From: Alcaligenes sp. SORT26
Lineage (GTDB): Bacteria; Pseudomonadota; Gammaproteobacteria; Burkholderiales; Burkholderiaceae_B
Assembly (NCBI RefSeq): GCF_017377875.1
Contig: NZ_CP070975.1
Coordinates: 3,162,001 to 3,226,000 of the forward strand
Length of the DNA: 64,000 nucleotides
Direction of reading: 5' to 3'
Shown here: positions 8,907 to 18,154 of the stretch, piece by piece
How positions within the stretch are numbered: position 1 is the first letter of the stretch
How the letters are laid out: every line of letters starts with the position of its first letter
Notes under the pieces: generated by a model
Database searches by the model: none
The model's input: only the letters and a program-made list of their open reading frames with translations
Told to the model about the DNA's origin: nothing
Position numbers and translations under genes: made by a program

Positions 8907-9155
8907 TTACGCTTTCTTGCTGACCAGGCCGTAAACGAACAGAACGATGATGGCACCGACAATAGAACCAATCCAGCCCGCCCCTTCGCCAGGTACGTAC
9001 CAGCCCATGGCTTGTCCCAGATAGCCTGCGACAAAGGCACCGACAATACCCAGGATGGTGGTCATTATCCATCCCATTTTTTGATCGCCGGGCATGATGG
9101 CTCGCGCCAGCAAACCTACGATAAAGCCCACAATAATCATGGAGATAATACCCAT
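8907..9155 (-). CDS. GlsB/YeaQ/YmgE family membrane protein
   Basis: An 82-residue inner-membrane protein with three predicted helices and the glycine-rich family pattern: GFIVGLLARAIMPG, then MTTILGIVGAFVAGYLG, then GSIVGAIIVLFVYGL. Members are often stress-induced ('transglycosylase-associated'), but no biochemical activity is known. The length is standard. ATG 9155 follows CAGGAGTAGCACG. It is monocistronic between the amidase and DUF488 genes. Confidence 0.88.
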   Translation of the reverse strand: MGIISMIIVGFIVGLLARAIMPGDQKMGWIMTTILGIVGAFVAGYLGQAMGWYVPGEGAGWIGSIVGAIIVLFVYGLVSKKA

Positions 9156-9394
9156 CGTGCTACTCCTGTTCTGTGTTTGCCGGTCTGGGATTCGGACCGC
9201 ACTGCTTATCTTAGGTATGGAGTTTTTAGGCGTCTATCGTTTTGTGTTTCTGAAACAGTTAAAAACGTCAGGTTTTGTAAATCGATGACTGGTAATCAGC
9301 TTGGCTATGTCGTGTGATAGTTGGCAGTAGTCTTTCCTGCGCTTTGTTCAAGTCGGGACTCTTTCAAGCCCCGGCAGCCGTGTTGAGGCTTGGC

Positions 9395-10963
9395 TTAGCC
9401 CAATAGAGCAGGTTTACGTTTTTGCACCCACTGTGTGGCCTGCTCGTAGGCGTAGGACAGTTGCAGGACGGCCATGTCGGCCTGGGCAGGGCCCATGATC
9501 TGCAAGCCCATGGGCAATCCGGCCTCGTTAAAGCCCGCAGGCACGTTCATGACGGGCAGCCCTGCCAGGGAGCCGCCGATCACTATTTCCATCCAGCGGT
9601 GGTAAGTATCCATTTGGCGTCCGGCAATCTCGGTGGGCCAGTGGGTGGTGCTTGCAAAGGGGAAGACTTGAGCAGTGGGCAGGACCAGGTAGTCGTAGGT
9701 CTGGAACAGTTTGCGCAGGCTTTCGTACCATTTGCTGCGGTTGATGGAGGCTTGGTAAACCTGAGCTCCTGTCAGATTCAGGCCCCCTTCTACTTCCCAG
9801 ATGGCTTCGGGCTTCATTTGGGCGCGCAGTTCCGGTTTGGCGTACAGGCCTTGGGCGGTTCCAGCGACGGTGAAGTGGCGCAGGGTCAGCCAGGTTTGCC
9901 ACAGTTGTTCCATGGAATAGTCGGGTTGCGCCGCTTCGACGGTGCAGCCTATGGCCTCGAAGCTCTTCAGTGCGCTCTGGCACAGGTCCATGACGCCTGC
10001 TTGCATGGGCAGGTAGCCGCTGTAGTCGCCCAGCCAGCCGATGCGGGTGCCTTTGAAGTCGCGTTGCAGTTTGCCAGCGAATTGTTGTGGATCCTGGCTG
10101 ATGCTGAGCGGGGTGCGTGCATCGAAACCGGCTTGAGTGGCCAGCAGCATGGCCAGGTCGGAAACGGTACGACCCATGGGGCCTTCATAGCCCATTTGCT
10201 GGAAGAAGACTTCGGAGGTGGGGCCATGGGGCACGCGGCCTTGTGATGGCCGAAAACCGTAGACGTTATTGAAGGCACCGGGGTTGCGCAGGGAACCCAT
10301 CATGTCGCTGCCGTCGGCCACGGGCAGCATGCGGGCAGCCAGGGCGACAGCGGCTCCGCCACTACTGCCACCGGCGCACAGATCGGGCTGGTAGGCGTTG
10401 CCAGTGGTGCCAAAAACGGGGTTGTAGGTATGCGATCCCAGGCCAAATTCCGGGGTATTGGTTTTACCGATCAGAATGGCGCCGGATTGCCGTACGCGCT
10501 CGACGATGATGGCGTCCTGTTTGGGCAGATAGTCCTTGAAAATCGGCGAGCCACTGGTGGTGACGATATCGACTGTTGCTGCCAAATCTTTGGGTGCCTG
10601 GGGCATGCCGTGCATCCAGCCCAGGTACTGGCCTGCCTTCAGTTGCTGATCGCGTTTGTCGGCCTGGGCCAGCAGGCCGCTGCGCTCTTGCAGAGACACG
10701 ATGGCGTTGACCTTGGGGTTCACACGGTCGATATGGTCCAGATACGCCACCATGACTTCGCGGCAGGAGACCTGGCGTTGTGCAATCCAGCCCGACAAGG
10801 TCAGCGCATCGGCCATGATGATGTCTTGAGCCGTGCCAGGACCGGGGGCGGTTTTTGCGAAGGCCTGGCGTCCCAAGGAAGGGGCCATCCCTGCCAGCGA
10901 CAGCAAGCCGGTAGTTTTCAAAAAGCGGCGGCGTGCGTCCAGGGGTGTCGAGGTATCTGTCAT
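9395..10963 (-). CDS. Tat-exported amidase (amidase signature family)
   Basis: A 522-residue amidase-signature hydrolase. The N-terminus has a twin-arginine signal, RRRFLK at residues 11-16 followed by a hydrophobic stretch, so it should be exported folded to the periplasm. The catalytic Ser-Ser-Lys triad is visible: Lys in APKDLA, the cis-Ser in GGSSGGAAVALAARM and the nucleophile in DGSDMMGSLRNP. Family members hydrolyse amides such as aryl or aliphatic amides; the substrate cannot be read. ATG 10963 has GGGAGACAAAC upstream; the longer frame to 10996 would bury the Tat signal. It is divergent from a LysR gene at 11106 that may regulate it. Confidence 0.92.
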   Translation of the reverse strand: MTDTSTPLDARRRFLKTTGLLSLAGMAPSLGRQAFAKTAPGPGTAQDIIMADALTLSGWIAQRQVSCREVMVAYLDHIDRVNPKVNAIVSLQERSGLLAQADKRDQQLKAGQYLGWMHGMPQAPKDLAATVDIVTTSGSPIFKDYLPKQDAIIVERVRQSGAILIGKTNTPEFGLGSHTYNPVFGTTGNAYQPDLCAGGSSGGAAVALAARMLPVADGSDMMGSLRNPGAFNNVYGFRPSQGRVPHGPTSEVFFQQMGYEGPMGRTVSDLAMLLATQAGFDARTPLSISQDPQQFAGKLQRDFKGTRIGWLGDYSGYLPMQAGVMDLCQSALKSFEAIGCTVEAAQPDYSMEQLWQTWLTLRHFTVAGTAQGLYAKPELRAQMKPEAIWEVEGGLNLTGAQVYQASINRSKWYESLRKLFQTYDYLVLPTAQVFPFASTTHWPTEIAGRQMDTYHRWMEIVIGGSLAGLPVMNVPAGFNEAGLPMGLQIMGPAQADMAVLQLSYAYEQATQWVQKRKPALLG

Positions 10964-11105
10964 GTTTGTCTCCCGTTTTTTTGTAAGGCCATCCAAGTGG
11001 CCAGCTCATTCTATGCAGGTACAATGCGCGGCTCAAACGCCAAAAAATCATCAAGTTGATGCGGTCTGTGCATAAGCCGGTTCAAGCGTCAGCAAGGGGA
11101 CAAGC

Positions 11106-12002
11106 ATGGACTTTCGCAAGCTGCGGCACTTTGTGGCCGTTTGCGAACACGGTACGTTTCATCGGGCCGCGCAAGCTGTCCATTTAAGCCAGTCTGCCTT
11201 GAGTCGTAGCATCCAGGCTCTGGAGCAGGAACTGGGTGTGCCGCTGTTTGATCGCAGCAGTCAGCGCATTTTTTTGACGCCTTATGGTCGGGTACTGCTG
11301 GAGCGGGCGCATCGCGTTTTGCAGGAAGGCCGTGCGATGCAGCGCGAGTTGGCGCTGATTCAGGGTGAGGATGCAGGTAGCCTGCGCCTGGGTTTAAGCT
11401 CTACCCCCGCCGCTGTCCTGCTGCATCCGTGCATGGTGGCTTTATTGGGCGAGTACCCGCGTTTGCGTGTGGATGCCGTAATTGGCCGCACACTGGAATT
11501 GATCGAGGGCCTGCGCCGGGAACGCTACGATATGGTGGTGCTGGATGTCAGCGCAGTGACCGATGTGCGTGGTCTGGATATTGAGTATCTGCCCGCCATG
11601 CAAGGCGATATGCTGGTTCGCCAGGGCCACCCCCTCTTGCAGCAGGAGTCACTGGATTTTGCCGCGATCAGCCAGTACCCCGTGGCCTGCTCCGTCATTA
11701 GTGATGATTTGACCGATCGCCTGATTGCCGAGTTTGGTGCCCAAGGCCACCCCGACAGCTTTGTCCGCTTTTGTTGTGATAGCTTCAGTATCCAGCGCGA
11801 TGTGGTGATGGATAGCGATATGGTCCTGATGAGTGTGCTGGCTGCCGTACGCCGTGATATTGATGCGGGTGATCTGGTGCCGCTGGGTCTGTTTTCTTCG
11901 TCCTTGTCCGGGCACTATGCCTTGGTACGCCTTTCAGGGCGCACGCAATTGCCCGCCTTGGATATTGTTTACGATCTGGCGCGTCGCCTGTGCAGGGCGT
12001 AA
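11106..12002 (+). CDS. LysR family transcriptional regulator
   Basis: A 298-residue LysR regulator of standard length. The helix-turn-helix covers about residues 1-60 (MDFRKLRHFVAVCEHGTFHR, then LSQSALSRSIQALEQELG), with the effector-binding domain following. It is transcribed away from the Tat amidase gene with a 142-base shared intergenic region, the classic arrangement for a LysR protein controlling its divergent neighbour. The inducer is unknown. ATG 11106 has AGGGGACAAGC upstream. Confidence 0.93.
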   Translation: MDFRKLRHFVAVCEHGTFHRAAQAVHLSQSALSRSIQALEQELGVPLFDRSSQRIFLTPYGRVLLERAHRVLQEGRAMQRELALIQGEDAGSLRLGLSSTPAAVLLHPCMVALLGEYPRLRVDAVIGRTLELIEGLRRERYDMVVLDVSAVTDVRGLDIEYLPAMQGDMLVRQGHPLLQQESLDFAAISQYPVACSVISDDLTDRLIAEFGAQGHPDSFVRFCCDSFSIQRDVVMDSDMVLMSVLAAVRRDIDAGDLVPLGLFSSSLSGHYALVRLSGRTQLPALDIVYDLARRLCRA

Positions 12003-12046
12003 GTCAGACGCCCGCTTTCTGATCTGCTTTGTTTGAGGGTTTGCTC

Positions 12047-12646
12047 ATGACGATCCCCTTGCCCGCCTTGGACCTGCATCAGTTAGGCCCCGAGCAATCC
12101 TTGCGCGCGTTTATTGGCTGGTGGCCGGATGCGCAGACCCGTCTCTATCTGGCTGAACAAGCCATTGATGCACATGCCCTGTATGGCGGGCGCATGATGC
12201 AACCGGATCATTTTCATTTGACGCTGGCGTTTCTGGATGGAAGCAGCGTATCGGCCTTGCAAACCTTGGCGGCCAGTATGGCGGGTTGGCCCGTGCCCGA
12301 GATCCAGTTGGACTTGACGCTACGGGATGTTTTTGAGAAACCCCAGGTGGTCTGGGCTGGCCCGGATGAATCTCAAGAGCAGGCGCTGACGCTGCTGGAG
12401 CAGTGGCACGAGGATATCTGGGTCAGGCTGACTACCTTGGGCTGGACCCAGCCACCGCGCCGCTTCAGGCCCCATGTGTCCCTGCTGCGCCATGCGCGGA
12501 TTGCGGCGGATCAGTCGCATCGTCATGCTTTACCGCCTCAGGCTTTTATTGGTGATGGCGTAGGTTTGATCGTGTCCGTGCCGGGGGAGTTGCGCAGCCA
12601 ATATCATGTGGCGGCCACAGTGGGGTCGGGAAGGACAACTTCATGA
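12047..12646 (+). CDS. thpR: RNA 2',3'-cyclic phosphodiesterase (2H family)
   Basis: A 199-residue 2H phosphoesterase. The two HxTx-type catalytic motifs are HLTL (in HFHLTLAFLDG, about residue 55) and HVSL (in FRPHVSLLRHA, about residue 150), spaced as in the ThpR/LigT family, which opens 2',3'-cyclic phosphates on RNA ends. The second motif has Ser for Thr, which the family allows. ATG 12047 is chosen for its GAGGG upstream; TTG 12029 is also in frame. Its stop overlaps the start of the next LysR gene by four bases, an unusual coupling. Confidence 0.87.
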   Translation: MTIPLPALDLHQLGPEQSLRAFIGWWPDAQTRLYLAEQAIDAHALYGGRMMQPDHFHLTLAFLDGSSVSALQTLAASMAGWPVPEIQLDLTLRDVFEKPQVVWAGPDESQEQALTLLEQWHEDIWVRLTTLGWTQPPRRFRPHVSLLRHARIAADQSHRHALPPQAFIGDGVGLIVSVPGELRSQYHVAATVGSGRTTS

Positions 12647-13581
12647 ATATCCGTTTTTTAGAAACCTTTATCTGGATTGCCCGCCTGGGCAGTTTTCGTG
12701 CCGCCGCCAATAAGCAGCACCTGACACAGGCCGCGGTATCAGGGCGGATTGCGGCTCTGGAAAGCGAGTTTCAGAAAACCTTGTTCGAGCGTGGTCATCG
12801 TGATCTGCGCCTGACTCCGGCAGGGCGCAAATTGATGCAGTATGCCGAGCAGATGCTGGGTATGGAACACGACTTGCGCGAGGCCCTGGCAGGCTCCAGC
12901 CGTTTAAGCGGCCGGGTGCGTTTGGGGGTGGTGGAATCCATTGTGCATACCTGGTTCAAGGACTTGATCCGCCAATTGCATGCCTTGTATCCCGAACTGG
13001 AAATTGAGCTGACGGCCGAGTCCACCTTGCGTCTGCATGATTTGCTCAAGCGCGGCACTATTGATGTGGCCTTGCAGACGGACCCCATCATGGGCGATGG
13101 CATACGCAACCTGCCGATGGGCTCCATGCGCATGGGCTGGGTATGTATGGCCGGTGAGGCCATGCCTGTGCGCAGTGGCTTGCAGGAATTGGTGCAACGC
13201 TGGCCGTTGGTGACCTTTCCCCGTGGTTCTCAACCTCATCTGGCCCTGGTGCAATTGCTGGAGCCCTTGCCAGTCGACCAGGCCCGGATTCATTACGTGT
13301 CGTCCATTGCCGCCAGTACCCAGTTGCTGGAAGCACAGCCTTGTGTGGCCACCCTGCCCCTGGCGGCTGTCAGCCGTCAGCTCACGAGCGGGCTGTATCA
13401 GGAAATTGTGTGTGAGCATGCTTTGCCGGACTTGCGGCTGGTGGCAAGCTGGCGACCCGACCCGCTGACACAGACAGCCCAGGCCGTGATCGGCGTGGCG
13501 CTGGAGCGCATGCATCATTTTGCTGCCGAGCATCCGGGGCTGGCCTTGCCGCCACCAGACACGCGTGTCTTCGCTATTTAG
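12643..13581 (+). CDS. LysR family transcriptional regulator
   Basis: A 312-residue LysR regulator. The N-terminal helix-turn-helix is clear: FIWIARLGSFRAAANKQHLT, then AAVSGRIAALESEFQKTLFER. The C-terminal effector domain follows from about residue 90. The ATG overlaps the thpR stop (ATGA). About 200 bases downstream begins a gene set with a TRAP transporter, which it may control. No effector can be predicted. Confidence 0.92.
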   Translation: MNIRFLETFIWIARLGSFRAAANKQHLTQAAVSGRIAALESEFQKTLFERGHRDLRLTPAGRKLMQYAEQMLGMEHDLREALAGSSRLSGRVRLGVVESIVHTWFKDLIRQLHALYPELEIELTAESTLRLHDLLKRGTIDVALQTDPIMGDGIRNLPMGSMRMGWVCMAGEAMPVRSGLQELVQRWPLVTFPRGSQPHLALVQLLEPLPVDQARIHYVSSIAASTQLLEAQPCVATLPLAAVSRQLTSGLYQEIVCEHALPDLRLVASWRPDPLTQTAQAVIGVALERMHHFAAEHPGLALPPPDTRVFAI

Positions 13582-13777
13582 CCTTTGAGGGTTTTCCCCT
13601 TGGCTAGGCATGTGTACTGAGCGTGAGCTTGCTTGATAATCTATATACCGCGCCACTCGCTTGAACTGATCGCTTTTTCCTATTGCTCCAGGCTGAAATA
13701 AACCGTTTGGAATCCGCCCAGAAGCCGTTGGACACTCCCATAAAGAGTGTGCAACGACTTTGATTCAGGAGGCTTTC

Positions 13778-14452
13778 GTGTCTGCTACTTTTCGCACTGA
13801 TCGTGATGCGCCGGGGGAACTGTTCATCTGGACGGATATTGCCCCTGAGCATGAGCAGGATTTCAATCAATGGTATGAGCGCGAGCACATGGCTGAACGT
13901 GCCGCCATACCGGGTTTTCAATGGTCACGCCGCTATGTGCGCCAAGGCGCTGGTCGCAAGTACCTGGCCTTGTACCGTACCGAGTCCCTGCGGGTCTTTG
14001 GCACGGCGGAATATAAAAAGGCCTTTGAGCAGCAAACAGACTGGTCGATTGCCAACTTTGGCCGCATGAGTAATACCCAGCGCCGCGTGATGGCGGTGTC
14101 CTTGCTGGGTGGCGTGGGTACCGGCTCTGTGGTGTTGCTGGTCCGCTTGTCTGCAGCCAGGCAATTGGATGCGCTGGCTCAACAGAGCGCGGCCTATCTG
14201 GAGCAAACCGATGGCCTGCTGGCCTTGCGGGTACTGACGCCTGATCCCGAATTGTCTACCCCCTTACCGTCCGAGGAAGCGCAACAGCGCAGCCTGGACC
14301 CCTATCTGGTGGCCGATCTGACCACTATGACTGCTGCTCGTACCCTGGCTGCTCGCTTGCAGCAGGACCTGGGTGTGGCGACTAACGATGTATCCGAGTT
14401 TTCTTTGTTGTGGGATCTGCAGTCACGGGATCTGAATGCGAGCCGCTCATAA
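13778..14452 (+). CDS. Uncharacterised protein, possible tandem ferredoxin-like fold
   Basis: A 224-residue soluble protein of no family I can name with certainty. The first half (IAPEHEQDFNQWYEREHMAER, then GFQWSRRYVRQG and YLALYRTES) resembles the small alpha-beta barrel fold used by EthD and related enzymes, with a conserved WYxxEH-type helix. The second half (VVLLVRLSAARQLDALAQQ, ending in VSEFSLLWDL) may repeat the fold in degenerate form. GTG 13778 is used because CAGGAGGCTTTC precedes it; TTG 13760 is the alternative. It lies 37 bases before a TRAP receptor gene, so it probably acts on the compound that transporter brings in, for example as an isomerase or decarboxylase. That is inference. 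Confidence 0.72.
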   Translation: MSATFRTDRDAPGELFIWTDIAPEHEQDFNQWYEREHMAERAAIPGFQWSRRYVRQGAGRKYLALYRTESLRVFGTAEYKKAFEQQTDWSIANFGRMSNTQRRVMAVSLLGGVGTGSVVLLVRLSAARQLDALAQQSAAYLEQTDGLLALRVLTPDPELSTPLPSEEAQQRSLDPYLVADLTTMTAARTLAARLQQDLGVATNDVSEFSLLWDLQSRDLNASRS

Positions 14453-14489
14453 GGCGGCCATCACCTCAATTCTTGGGAGAAGCGACATC

Positions 14490-15458
14490 ATGATCAAAAA
14501 ACTACTTTCGATGGCTTGCGTTCTGGCGCTGGCAGGAACGGCCCAGGCCGCCACCAATTGGAATATGACGGCTGAGCAGCCCGATAGCAATTTCCTGACG
14601 CAAAACGCGCGCGAGTTCGCGGCGGATGTGAAAGCGGCCACCAATGGCGAGCTCAATATCAATGTGCAGTCCAACTCTGTTTTGCTCAAACGCCCTGAAG
14701 TGAAACGTGGGGTTCAGCAAGGGGTGGTGCAAGTCGGTGAAATGCTGGTGGCAGCCATTGGGAATGAAGACCCTCTGTTCGAGGTGGATAGCGTGCCTTT
14801 CCTGGCCTCGTCTTTTGACCAGTCGGAAAAACTCTGGAAAGCCACGCGCCCTTTCCTGGCCGAGCGTCTGGACAAGCAAGGTATTGTGCTGGTCTATGGT
14901 TCGCCCTGGCCACCCCAAGGGATTTACACCAAAAAGCCGGTTGAGCAGTTATCTGATCTGGCCGGTGTGCGCTTTCGTGCCTATAGCCCGGCCACCAGTC
15001 GCCTGGCGTCTTTGATGGGTGCGGTGCCTACTACTGTGCAAACGCCTGAAGTCCCCCAGGCATTTTCTACCGGCATTATTGATGCCATGCTGACCTCGCC
15101 CGCAACGGGGGTGGATTCGCAGGCCTGGGACTACGTGAAGTACTACTACGACGCTCAGGTTTTCATTCCTCAAAGCTTTGTCATCATGAACAAGCGTGCT
15201 TTCCAGCGTTTGCCTGAAAACGTGCAAAAAGCGGTGCTGGATGCCGGTGCCCGTGCCGAGGAACGTGGCTGGGCTGTCTCGCGTGAACAGACGTCCAAGC
15301 TGACCCAGACGATGGCTGACAAAGGCATGGTGGTGGGCCAGTTGAGCGAGAAACTGGCGGGCGAGCTGCATGCCATTGGCCAGACCATGACCGAAGAATG
15401 GTTGAAGAAAGCCGGTGCAGATGGTCAGAAGTTGCTTGACGCTTACCGTCAACCATAA
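14490..15458 (+). CDS. TRAP transporter substrate-binding protein (DctP family)
   Basis: A 322-residue periplasmic receptor. The signal peptide is residues 1-23 (KKLLSMACVLALAGTAQAA). The DctP fold follows, with ELNINVQSNSVLLKRPEVKRGV and GVRFRAYSPATSRLASLMGA, the latter holding the arginine that normally pairs with the carboxylate of the ligand. Such proteins hand organic acids to the DctQM membrane pair encoded just downstream (15-base gap). ATG 14490 is preceded by GGGAGAAGCGACATC. The ligand is unknown. Confidence 0.92.
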   Translation: MIKKLLSMACVLALAGTAQAATNWNMTAEQPDSNFLTQNAREFAADVKAATNGELNINVQSNSVLLKRPEVKRGVQQGVVQVGEMLVAAIGNEDPLFEVDSVPFLASSFDQSEKLWKATRPFLAERLDKQGIVLVYGSPWPPQGIYTKKPVEQLSDLAGVRFRAYSPATSRLASLMGAVPTTVQTPEVPQAFSTGIIDAMLTSPATGVDSQAWDYVKYYYDAQVFIPQSFVIMNKRAFQRLPENVQKAVLDAGARAEERGWAVSREQTSKLTQTMADKGMVVGQLSEKLAGELHAIGQTMTEEWLKKAGADGQKLLDAYRQP

Positions 15459-15473
15459 ACAAGGGGTGCGTCC

Positions 15474-15965
15474 ATGATCGTTCTGGAGCGTATGGCCAGA
15501 GTCTGCGGCGCACTCGCCGCATTTTTCCTGTGTTTGATCGGGGTCGTGGTGACAGCGCAGATTGTGGCGCGCCTGTTTTCCATGCAAATACCCGCCTCGG
15601 ATGATTTTGCGGGTTGGTTTATGGCAGCGTCTATTTTCTTGGCGCTGCCCTACGCCATGTTGCGCGGGGATCATATCCGCGTGTCTCTCTTGTTGCAGGT
15701 GATGCCCGAGCGCCTGCATCGCCCTTACGAGCTGTTGGCAACGACGATTGGTCTGGTGCTGGCAGCCTGGTGCACGTGGGAGACGGCTCATTTTGTGTAT
15801 GAGTCCTTTATCTACAAGGAAGTGGCTCAGGGCATGGTGGCGGTGCCGCTGTGGGTTCCACAGCTAGGCATGCCGATTGGCCTGGGATTGCTGACCCTGA
15901 TGCTTTTGCGGCGTTTGCTGCATGCGGTTCAGGGTCAAAAACTGGAGGCGACTGAACATGGCTGA
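15474..15965 (+). CDS. TRAP transporter small permease (DctQ family)
   Basis: A 163-residue membrane protein with four helices, the standard DctQ size. The segment SDDFAGWFMAASIFLALPYAM, then GDHIRVSLL, is typical of the family. It forms the permease with the DctM protein, whose start overlaps its stop by eight bases, showing translational coupling. It has an uncommonly hydrophobic N-terminus and no signal peptide, as expected. Confidence 0.9.
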   Translation: MIVLERMARVCGALAAFFLCLIGVVVTAQIVARLFSMQIPASDDFAGWFMAASIFLALPYAMLRGDHIRVSLLLQVMPERLHRPYELLATTIGLVLAAWCTWETAHFVYESFIYKEVAQGMVAVPLWVPQLGMPIGLGLLTLMLLRRLLHAVQGQKLEATEHG

Positions 15966-17253
15966 TTTATCTCAGGCAGTTGTGCTGTTGGTGGCTCTGC
16001 TTGCCTTGCTGGCCAGTGGCGTGTGGGTGGCGCTGGTTCTGATCGCTTGCGGTATTTTGTCGATTTTTCTGTATGCCGACGCGCCAGCGGGCATCATTTT
16101 CGCCACCAAGGCGTGGGACTCCTCAGCGAGCTGGGCCTTGACGGCGCTGCCTCTGTTTATCTGGATGGGGGAGATTTTGTATCGCACCCGCCTGGCGGAG
16201 GATATGTTCAGCGGCCTGGGGCCGTGGGTGCAGCGTTTGCCGGGTCGACTGGTGCACGTCAATACCTTCGGTTGCGGGATTTTTGCAGCCGTTAGCGGTT
16301 CGTCGGCGGCAACGGCTGCCACGATTGGCCGTATCTCCTTGCCCGAGCTGAAAGCACGCGGTTATGACGACAGCATCAGCATTGGCTCCCTGGCCGGTGC
16401 AGGGACCTTGGGGCTGTTGATCCCGCCGTCCATTGTGATGATTGTGTATGCCGTGGCGGCACAGGTTTCCATCATTCGTCTGTTTGTGGCCGGTGTGCTG
16501 CCGGGCATCATGTTGATGTGCCTGTTCTCGCTCTACATCGCGATTTGGTCCTTGCGTCACCCGGACCGTGTGCCCGCCGATATTGAAGAGCTGACGCTGG
16601 GCCAGAAAATCCGCCGCTTGCGCTTGCTACTGCCTGTGGTGCTGCTGATTATGGCGGTGATCGGATCGATTTATGGGGGTATCGCTACTGCAACCGAAGC
16701 AGCCGTGTTGGGCGTGGTTGGCTCCTTGGTGATCGCCGCTTTTGGGCGCTCACTGAGCTGGAGGAATTTCACTGACAGCCTGCTGGGCGCGGCCCGTACG
16801 TCGTGCATGATCTCCTTCATCCTGATCGGTGCGGCCTACCTGACCAGCGCCATGAGCTTTACTGGCTTGCCTGCCAATCTGGCAGCCTGGATTGGCTCTT
16901 TGGGTTTGAGCCAATACGCCTTGATTGCCGTGCTGACGGTATTTTTCATCCTGCTGGGTGCGTTCCTGGATGGCATCTCGATTGTGGTGCTGACCACCTC
17001 GGTCTTATTGCCTGCGGTGTTGGCTGCCGGTATTGATCCGATCTGGTTTGGTATTTACCTGATCCTGACGGTGGAGATGGCGCAGATCACCCCGCCCATT
17101 GGCTTTAACTTGTTTGTGATCCAGGGCATTACTGGACGCAATCTGTTCGAGCTGGTGCGTATGGCCTTCCCCTTCTTCCTGGTGCTGGTTCTGGCCACGG
17201 TGATTGTGACGATCTTCCCGCAAATCGTCATGGTCTTGCCCAACGCCATGTAA
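15958..17253 (+). CDS. TRAP transporter large permease (DctM family)
   Basis: A 431-residue inner-membrane protein with about twelve hydrophobic segments. Family features include ALPLFIWMGEILYRTRLAEDMF, the GSSAATAATIGRISLPEL loop and GTLGLLIPPSIVMIVYA. It is the Na+-driven transport subunit working with the DctP receptor and DctQ protein encoded just upstream. ATG 15958 follows GGAGGCGACTGAAC and overlaps the DctQ gene. Twelve bases after its stop comes the NHL-repeat gene. Confidence 0.93.
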   Translation: MADLSQAVVLLVALLALLASGVWVALVLIACGILSIFLYADAPAGIIFATKAWDSSASWALTALPLFIWMGEILYRTRLAEDMFSGLGPWVQRLPGRLVHVNTFGCGIFAAVSGSSAATAATIGRISLPELKARGYDDSISIGSLAGAGTLGLLIPPSIVMIVYAVAAQVSIIRLFVAGVLPGIMLMCLFSLYIAIWSLRHPDRVPADIEELTLGQKIRRLRLLLPVVLLIMAVIGSIYGGIATATEAAVLGVVGSLVIAAFGRSLSWRNFTDSLLGAARTSCMISFILIGAAYLTSAMSFTGLPANLAAWIGSLGLSQYALIAVLTVFFILLGAFLDGISIVVLTTSVLLPAVLAAGIDPIWFGIYLILTVEMAQITPPIGFNLFVIQGITGRNLFELVRMAFPFFLVLVLATVIVTIFPQIVMVLPNAM

Positions 17254-17265
17254 AGGAGGCAAGAA

Positions 17266-18090
17266 ATGGCAAATGCCTACGTGACCTTGGGGGCGCAGCG
17301 TTATCGGGTCGAACGAGCCTGGACACAGGCAGATATCAGCAGCATCACCAGTGTGGCGGTGCTGGCTGACGGACGTATCGCCGCCTTGCTGCGTCGTCCG
17401 GCTTGCGTGCTAGTGCTGGCGCCGGATGGGCAGGTATCAGCGCGCTGGTCTTTGGAGGATATTCTGTGCCCGCACCATATCAGTGCCCGCCCGCAAGGCG
17501 GGGTGCTGGTCACGGATCTGGATGGGCATCAGGTTCTGGCGCTGGATGCTCAAGGCCATGAACAATGGCGTTTGGGCCAACCGGAGCAGCCGCGTTGGCA
17601 AGAGCCTTTCAACCATCCCACGCACGCAGTTGAATGTGGTGATGGTGGCTTGTGGGTCACCGATGGCTACGGTAATACCGTAGTCCACCGTTTTGATCCG
17701 CAACGCCAGTGGTTAGCAGCATTGGGAGCGCCCGGCTCCGGTCCCTTGCAGTTCAGTACACCCCATATGCTGGCCTGTGCCGCCGATGGCTCGGTCTGGG
17801 TGGCTGACCGGGAAAACAACCGTGTCCAGCATCTGGATGCGCAAGGCCGTTATCTGGGTGAGCTGCGTCCCATGCATAAACCCATGGCAGTGGCTGTGCA
17901 AACAGACGGTTCGGTACTGGTTAGCGACCAAACCGCCAGCCTGTCTTTGTTCGACCCGGATTCAGGCATGCTGGTAGGGCGTTGCCGGGTCCAAGGTGTG
18001 TACGGGCACGGTCTGTCCACAGGCTTGGACGGGCGTATTTATATAGCGGAAATGTTGCCCGATTGTTTAACTTGCTTACAGCCAGCTTAA
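17266..18090 (+). CDS. NHL-repeat beta-propeller protein
   Basis: A 274-residue protein built from about five or six NHL-like blades, e.g. HPTHAVECGDGGLWVTDGYGNTVVHRFDPQ and STPHMLACAADGSVWVADRENNRVQHLDAQGRYLG (quoted parts: VADRENNRVQHLD). It has no signal peptide. Such propellers bind ligands or act as lyases, as in the peptidyl-hydroxyglycine lyase family. ATG 17266 has AAAGGAGGCAAGAA upstream, a very strong site. It ends the gene set that begins with the 224-residue unknown protein and the TRAP transporter, so it is probably a catabolic enzyme or sensor for the same compound; this is inference. Confidence 0.82.
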   Translation: MANAYVTLGAQRYRVERAWTQADISSITSVAVLADGRIAALLRRPACVLVLAPDGQVSARWSLEDILCPHHISARPQGGVLVTDLDGHQVLALDAQGHEQWRLGQPEQPRWQEPFNHPTHAVECGDGGLWVTDGYGNTVVHRFDPQRQWLAALGAPGSGPLQFSTPHMLACAADGSVWVADRENNRVQHLDAQGRYLGELRPMHKPMAVAVQTDGSVLVSDQTASLSLFDPDSGMLVGRCRVQGVYGHGLSTGLDGRIYIAEMLPDCLTCLQPA

Positions 18091-18154
18091 TCGTCAACAA
18101 AGAATGAAAAAGTAGTTGGCGCTATGGAAGCTCTCAGAGCAAATCCATTAGACT

